DNA of 64,000 nt from Eutrigla gurnardus (Eukaryota > Chordata > Actinopteri > Perciformes > Triglidae): positions 6,606,016-6,670,015 of the forward strand of contig OY741284.1 of NCBI GenBank assembly GCA_963514095.1, in the 5' to 3' direction. The position numbers and the translations under genes were made by a program. Under the pieces are notes generated by a model. The model was not told the DNA's origin. It did not search any database and saw only the letters and a list, made by a program, of their open reading frames with translations. Position 1 is the first letter of the stretch. Each line of letters opens with the position of its first letter. Shown in pieces: positions 57,934 through 64,000 of the stretch.

Positions 57934-57969
57934 TGTTGCTCTTGAGTGCCTGACCCTTATGGACCACTG

Positions 57970-57987
57970 GATCCCACCACTGCCACC
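57970..57987 (-). promoter_or_regulatory. Primer binding site, tRNA-Leu type
   Basis: Minus strand TGGTGGCAGTGGTGGGAT, a few bases from the LTR end. It fits the complement of a vertebrate tRNA-Leu 3' end with one mismatch (from memory of tRNA-Leu ending CCACCGCTGCCACCA). Confidence 0.55.
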
Positions 57988-57990
57988 AAA

Positions 57991-58668
57991 TGTTAAAAGG
58001 TGGTGTGTCGACGGTCTCAAGGGTTGGCACAAAAATCAGCAGTGAGGCAAAAGTTATGTTTATGCTGCAATTTATTGTTCACCACCAGGTGTATTAGGAC
58101 ATCCATACAAAACATTATGCAAAAATGGGGGGGGAAAAGCAAAAAAGAAAATAACAAGAAAAAAATACTTTTTATACAAAGACTAGAGCTATGATAAGCT
58201 AAACCAAAGCACTTCTATCACTTCAGCTTTAAGTGACAAAACACCTCACTTATCGGAGGGTGCAGGAAAGCACAGCTTTGCTTCCTCCATCAAGAGAGCC
58301 ACCTTCACCACTAAAACACATCCCTTTTATAAGGTAGACGGAACATTTCCAATTGGTTCATACCACTATACTCATTTCAGACAGGGGTGTTTACGTTTTA
58401 TCAAACCAATATGCATTAAACAGAGTTAAAAAGGTACCTACAATAAATATCACTAGATCAGGCCTTACAGTTAATATACATGCGTGGACACATGCCACTA
58501 CATTCACAGTTCCTATTTAAATACCGATAATTGATTTAGCGCAGATGCGCGTGCTTCATTCATGAACGCGCCCGAACCATAAAACCGTCCCAGCACGGGC
58601 ACCCGCTTCCTAACGCAGCAGGAAGAGAACGACTCATACAGCGGTAAGGCGGCGTTGTACTTTTAACA
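57991..58668 (-). repeat. 5' LTR of the second Gmr1-like element
   Basis: 678 bp with inverted ends TGTTAAAAG and CTTTTAACA. Partner LTR not in window. Confidence 0.65.
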
Positions 58669-59717
58669 CAATGAATAAACAAAGGTAGTACAACAATCAC
58701 ATATTTTCTTACGCAGACGCGTGCCGACGGGGACACGAGCCGCGGCGTCACAAATTCCATAAATGTATAAAAAAAAAACCAAGCATTTACATTTTCCCCT
58801 GGAGCCAAGGTGTTGCAGCTTCCATACCTTGCCATACCCAATTGACGCCCTAGCTGTCACACCATGGTCCTGATGAAATACACATTTTAAAAAGGTCAAC
58901 ACTTGTTGACCTGATAATACAAGCACTTATAAAAATGTGTTGACCTGATAATACAAGCATTTATAAAAACTCAGCCAAACTTTTTCATACTCTCGCGTGA
59001 AACTCACGTCACGGCATCAGCTGGGTAAACACGGAAGTGGCGTCTACGCTGCGGTAGCATAGCAGCCGAGGATAGAAGCTATCAGGCAAGTGTTCTTTTA
59101 AATAAACTCCTGGTGTACTTACAAACTTTCAAATGCCTCGTTTTGTGAGTACAGACCCTATGTGTACTACTGCAGAAGTTTGGTAACATTCCATGTATTA
59201 TTAGTGGGGTAATTTACGAGATATACCCACTGTACCATAGCGCTAGTACTAAGCCATTCGGCTGATAGCGGCTATCTTGACCAATGCTGACCATCGCTAA
59301 AAATGCTTCCGAGGGGGTATTTGGCTGGATGTCATGGTGGAAATGACCTCGAGTGCATTTTACTCCGAACCGTCACTTTAAGTGTTGCTTTAAAAAAAAA
59401 AATGTATTACAGATGAGCTGCTTTGAAGAGAGCGATACCACACTGGATATCATATTTGAAAACAAATTCACTTTCCATATTACTAGTGCAGGGAATCCCT
59501 AATGAGTGATTTGATTTGGATTCATTTAGAAAGATTACAGATTCAATACCAATTTTTCTTGGTTATGAAAGAGATTTTTACAGAACTAATGCTCTAACCT
59601 GATGCGTTATTGAAACTATTAATGTGTCACATGATCAGAGGTCACATGATCAGAGGTGATGGTCAGAAACTAATCTGTTGCTCTGGCTGTCCAGTTAAAG
59701 TAAAGTTTCACTGTGGG
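58669..59717. other. Intergenic stretch
   Basis: No gene recognised. A short tandem duplication at about 58904-58968 (TGTTGACCTGATAATACAAG twice). 58980-59400 includes CGTTTTGTGAGTACAGACC-type sequence of unknown class. Confidence 0.4.
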
Positions 59718-60186
59718 GGCAGTCCAATAGTCAAAAAATAAGGTCCTAACTCCTTTTACTAACTCCTATTCCTTGACCTCTGGAGGAAACGTCAAAGGGT
59801 CAAGGAAAGGCGATAGGAGAACTCAAAGGGTTTTAGGAAAAGACGACCGCGGTGCTAAGAGAATCCGACCGGAATTTCACGGAGCTACGTCATTATAATG
59901 CTGTTGATGATTGACAGCTGATGATCGGCGCCTGCGATTGACGTGCGTCTGCGCTGGAGAAACTACAATAATGGACTACAAAAAAGGCGTCGTCCACTTC
60001 TCCACGTGTTGGTTTTATAAACAGCTGGTTCACTGACCGGCTTCAGGTCCAGCAGCTCCTCCTTCCTGTTTGACCGTTTGCTGTATTTACATTTCATTTG
60101 TGGTTTTAGTTTCGTTTAGGTCAAACATTTGTAACATGATTGAGATAAATAAAAATACCATTAAATTATTATCACTGTCCACACAT
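59718..60186 (-). repeat. Repeat A, inverted copy, left part
   Basis: Reverse complement of about 17570-18050; begins GCAGTCCAATAGTC and stops at CTGTCCACACAT, where the insertion starts. Confidence 0.85.
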
Positions 60187-60472
60187 GTTAGTTCAATAGC
60201 TTCTACGAGTGGTGCTTAGCTAAAGCCTTTATGCTGACGAGAGGTTCTTACGTGCTTTGAGTTTGCACTTACTTGGTTGTTGATTTGCTTGTCGTCTGTC
60301 CGGTTGGTTATGGGTGGATTGTGTGCAAGTGTGTGCATGTGTTGGCTCGCAGCTCTAACATGCACCAATTGAATTAAACAAAAAAAGTACAAATAAACAA
60401 AACATACGCTATTATCACAATCTGTTGTGATATCTAAAATGTAGCGTTCTAAGTGTCACTTAGTGTTGGTAT

Positions 60473-63433
60473 TAGTGATGTAACTTCCGAAACGGGCGTG
60501 TCGGCGCGTCTCTGAAGTCCCGGATCGAAACGTTTCGAAACGATGTGCCGAACAGCGGTTCTGAAACGCCCATGTCACGTGACTGTAGTTCAGTGATTGA
60601 AGGAACGCCTCTATGGTTTGAAACGGCTATCGCCGAGTTTCGACAGGTGTCATGGTTTGCAGTGCTATTAGTACATTGGTTCAATTAACAAGCTCAAAAG
60701 CTTAAAAACCATGCAGAAACACAAGTTCTTTGAGGGTTTTCGTGGTAGGAGTTTGAGACATAGTTTGAGAGATATTTTGAGAGACAGTATGAGTTTGAGA
60801 GAGAGTTTGATAGTTTGAGAGAGAGAATTAGAGATTTTGTGAGAGTGACTTAGTGAGTATATATTGTTAGATATTAGTATTATTATTAGATATTGTAATT
60901 AGTAATATAGCCTCAGGTATTAGTATTATTATATTAGTAATATAGCCTATTGTTAGATATTAGTATTATTAGATATTATACTTTATTGTTAGATAAGATT
61001 AGAGGCTTAGGTATGGAAGTCCCACCCAAGAGAACACGATCTGTGGTGTGGGAGCATTTCACACTGGAAACCCCAAATAAGGTGAGGTGTATGATTTGTA
61101 ATAGGCAGCTTGCCTATTGCAATAATACATCCTCAATGATGCGCCACCTGAGATGCACTCATCCTGGAGTTCTAACCCCAGAGGGTCACAATGATCTCCC
61201 CGGGCCTGCTGCTGCTGCCACTGATGCTAGACCATTGAGTAGAGGTATACTTTAATACTTGTTTTCCATTTTTAAATTGTAGTGGGATTTCCTGAGACTA
61301 TGGAAACCTGGTCGTTCTCCTACTTATTCACTGTGACAATGTTACTGTATCCAAATTCACCTTGCAATGCTGATCGCATTTTGAGATCAGTCTAATAGTC
61401 TGAAGTTTTTTATTTTTTTTGTGCTCTTTTAGACAGGCAGAGGGATTTGGATGGTGCTTTGGTGAATATGGTTGTAAAGGATCTCCAGCCATTCACCATG
61501 TGGAGGACCAAGGCTTCAGGGCTTTTGTGCATAAGCTTGAGCCCAACTATGTACTCCCATCTCGGAAGGCGCTGACTGACATGGTCACTGAAAAGTACAC
61601 CAGCACGAAGGAGAAGGTCAAGGCTGAGGTGCAGAAGGCTGTGTCTGTGAGTCTCACTGCTGATATGTGGACTTCCATCAACACCGAGAGCTATGTTGGA
61701 ATAACCTGCCATTACATCACACCCCAAGATGAGATGGCTACGTATGTACTTGGTGTTGCCCGGTTTCATGACACACACACGGCACAGCACATTATGCAGG
61801 CCAATCATGAGCTCCTGGAAGAGTGGGGTTTAACCTCCAAGGTACACTGCATGGTGACTGACAACGCAGCAAACATGGTCCTGAGTGTGAACCTCCAAAA
61901 CTTCTATCATTTGCCATGTTTTGCCCACACTCTGAACTTGATTGTGAAGAAGGCAGTGGAAGAAACTCCACTGAATGAGATCTGCCTGAAGGGCAAAAAA
62001 ATGGTTGCCATTTTCCGCTCCAGTTGCAAGGCCAGGGAGAAGCTAACCGAGATGCAGGCCTGCCCTTAAACTCATTCAAGATGTTGAAACAAGATGGAAT
62101 AGTACATATGACATGCTACAACGTTTATATGACGAAAGAGAGACCGTGGCTGCTTCCCTGTCCTGTCTGACTACAGACCAAGCACCTCTGAACAACTATG
62201 AATGTGAGGTCATTTCTGAGTGCTTGGATCTTCTTCGACCATTCAAATTGGCAACTGTGGAGCTGTCTGAGGAGGAAAGAGTCTCTGCATCAAAGCTTAT
62301 TCCACTCTACCGAATGATCCAACATAAAGTCAACGACAAAATGAGGGGCTCAACACACAATCCGACTCTTGAAATGGGTAGGCTATGTTGCAATAACATC
62401 AATGCCAGATGTGACCATGCATATCATTATGTTAAATGTTATAATTAATGCTAGTGTTTGTTTGGTACTCTGCTAAGAGATGGGATCCAAAGCAGATGTG
62501 GCACCTACGAAACGTCAACCTTGTTAACCTTTGCCACATTGCTGGACCCACGTTTTAAATCCATTGCATTTGGAAACCCACAGAAGGCCCATGAAGCAGA
62601 ACAGAAACTTATTTGTGAGTGTGCTTCGTTGATACGTGCTGCTACATTAACACCTGGTGAGTACTGTTTTTATTTCTGTGTACTGCATGATGTAGCATAA
62701 TGGAAAGAGTCATATGTAAGTTATATACTGTAAAGTAATTGCTGTTTTGCATTCAAAATAGACCCACAAGATTCATCCTCAGGCTCACAAACATCACCTA
62801 CACCATCGGCATCAACATCAGCAGCATCAACATCCCCATCAGCAGAGAGTTTGTGGGATCTGTTTGACAGTCGAGTGAACCAAACTCATATTGTGCAAAG
62901 TGCAACTTCGGATGCAACTGTGGAAGTGAAAAATTATTTAAGAGATCCTTTTATTCCAAGACGGGCAGATCCTTTGAAATACTGGCAAGAGCGACGTGCT
63001 GTCTTCCCTAATTTGTACCAGCTGACCAAGACATTTTTAAGTGTCCCTGCAACAAGTGTACCCTGTGAAAGGATTTTTTCTAAAGCAGGTGTTATCGAAA
63101 AAAGGAAACAGTCTCAGCTCAAAAAGAGCTGAACAAATATTATTTTTGAATAAAAATCTTTGATTATTGTATTGCATATAACAATGTGTCATTTATTTAT
63201 TTTTAATAATGTTTCTTTAATTCAACCTGTATTCTACTTAAATTAAGGAAACCTAAGACCGGCTCATTTCATAGTGGCACATAATTAGGAGTTTTCTTTG
63301 GCCAGAGCATGTAGTTCACAGAAGTGGCCACTAGATGCCACTGTACAGTTAGGTTTCATATTCGTTTCAAGGCTTCAACACATACTGAAACATCGCTTCG
63401 AACTGTTTCGAAGCTTCCCTTTGTCCATCACTA
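60473..63433 (+). mobile_element. hAT transposon with intact ends and target duplication
   Basis: 2,961 bp with an exact 8-base target duplication GTTGGTAT (60465-60472 and 63434-63441). Ends start TAGTGATG and finish CATCACTA. It encodes a spliced BED-finger hAT transposase damaged by several frameshifts, so non-autonomous now but structurally whole. Confidence 0.9.
61013..63132 (+). pseudogene. BED-finger hAT transposase, frameshifted
   Basis: Exon 1, 61013-61244: MEVPPKRTRSVVWEHFT with BED finger CMICNRQLAYCNN, MRHLRCTH. Exon 2 from 61433: DRQRDLDGALVNMVVKD, then after a one-base frameshift near 61500 the hAT core (LTADMWTSINTESYVGITCHYI, CMVTDNAANMVLSV, LPCFAHTLNLIV). A second frameshift near 62060 precedes the YDMLQRLYDERE block. 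62458-62655 gives LLTFATLLDPRFKS. The last exon begins about 62761 and holds the hAT dimerisation region (DPLKYWQERRAVFPNLYQL, FLSVPATSVPCERIFSKAG). A final one-base shift precedes the ending AEQILFLNKNL. Confidence 0.85.
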
Positions 63434-63708
63434 GTTGGTATCGAAATAAACGGAGAACAAAACGGAGCACGTAAGAATCTCTCCACAGCATAAAGGCTTT
63501 AGCTAAGAACCACTCGTAGAAGCTATTGACCTAACAAAGTAAAAACTGTGCGCTCTCTCAGCATTCACCTGTTGGTTTGCACACCTGCGTGTCATCAGAG
63601 ACCTAATCATAAAGGCCTCCTGTCACTACCACCGGTCAACACTAGGTGGTGCCATTTCTAACGTCTTAAAATAGGTAACTAGAAACAAAATAAAGAACGG
63701 CTCCAACA

Positions 63709-64000
63709 ACACATTTATCAACTCAGTTCCAATGACTATATGTCTGCATGAAAGGAAGTGTTAAATATGCAAATGCACATACGGTTTGTTTTCATGAACG
63801 GCCAAAGTGTGCAGCACTTTTAATGTTGCTCTCGCAAAGAATTGTGGGTCGGCGTGATCTCCTTTCCTTTCCTATAGGAAGGTCCGTTGCATCCGATGCT
63901 AAAGGAGCTCTGAAAGGAAGCATTGGAGCTCCTTTCCTTTGCATTTAGAGAATCCCAACGGCTCTTATCATGGCGGCCACTTGTTTACTTCCAGGTCACT
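63709..64000 (-). repeat. Repeat A, inverted copy, right part (runs off window)
   Basis: Reverse complement of about 17290-17575, from ACACATTTATCAACTCAGTT to TTTACTTCCAGGTCACT. Confidence 0.85.

Larger units (their letters stand above)
56006..58668 (-). mobile_element. Second Gmr1-like LTR retrotransposon, 3' part lost
   Basis: Minus strand: LTR 58668-57991, primer site 57987-57970, gag-protease-preintegrase frame from ATG 57933 to about 56006. Sequence stops at the hAT terminus at 56005, and no integrase core follows beyond that hAT at 54555, so the rest is deleted rather than merely interrupted. Confidence 0.8.
60187..63708. mobile_element. Composite insertion in repeat A
   Basis: Defined by the empty site in the other repeat A copy: ACACAT at 60181-60186 is duplicated at 63709-63714. 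It contains a pair of about 70-bp inverted repeats (60187-60256 and 63466-63535; GTTAGTTCAATAGCTTCTAC versus the reverse complement of AGAAGCTATTGACCTAAC). A 172-bp tail at 63536-63707 lies outside them. The inverted-repeat element without the hAT would be only about 380 bp, a MITE-like carrier. Confidence 0.65.

Overview
This is vertebrate nuclear DNA, almost certainly from a teleost and probably a percomorph. The evidence is intron-rich genes with GT-AG junctions, long CA/TG microsatellites, a piscidin-type antimicrobial peptide gene, a FUT9-like fucosyltransferase and many fish-type transposable elements (Gmr1-like Ty3/gypsy, BEL/Pao, Nimb/I-like LINEs, Tc1, hAT, Harbinger, KDZ).

Layout. 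1-14.96 kb: a FUT9-like single-exon gene is present twice, truncated by the window edge at 3-689 and complete at 13124-14299. Both copies carry the same 3' tail with an R2-type LINE remnant. Between them lie a truncated Tc1 element, two decayed RNase H-bearing LINE fragments and a long Ty3/gypsy element (6929-12161, minus strand) whose integrase precedes its reverse transcriptase. 15-34 kb is the host-gene core. It holds an intact 10-exon acyl-CoA thioesterase gene (19033-21969, +, 430 codons plus stop), a convergent 14-exon gene of unknown function resembling vertebrate C12orf56 (22998-30483, -, 590 codons plus stop), and a piscidin-like gene (about 32192-33848, -) for which one exon could not be found.

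34-47 kb: small repeats, a Tc1 remnant and a GC-rich repeated unit, into which a very young BEL/Pao retrotransposon is inserted (38015-45838; two 450-bp LTRs with one mismatch; TSD ATAGA). 47-64 kb is a dense nest of transposons: a spliced KDZ-like cysteine-cluster gene fragment holding a Harbinger element in an intron, a LINE 3' end, nested hAT-type elements, a second Gmr1-like element with a SCAN-like capsid region and a tRNA-Leu-type primer site, and an intact-ended hAT (60473-63433, TSD GTTGGTAT). That hAT sits inside a TIR element, which itself sits inside an inverted copy of the repeat found at 17.3-18.05 kb.

The host genes share no obvious pathway: Golgi glycosylation, probably peroxisomal acyl-CoA metabolism, an uncharacterised cytosolic-type protein and innate defence. 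Exon models were built by hand from splice signals and reading phase. The two long models close without stops or phase breaks, which is strong internal support. Family names rest on recognised motifs and were not checked by any search.
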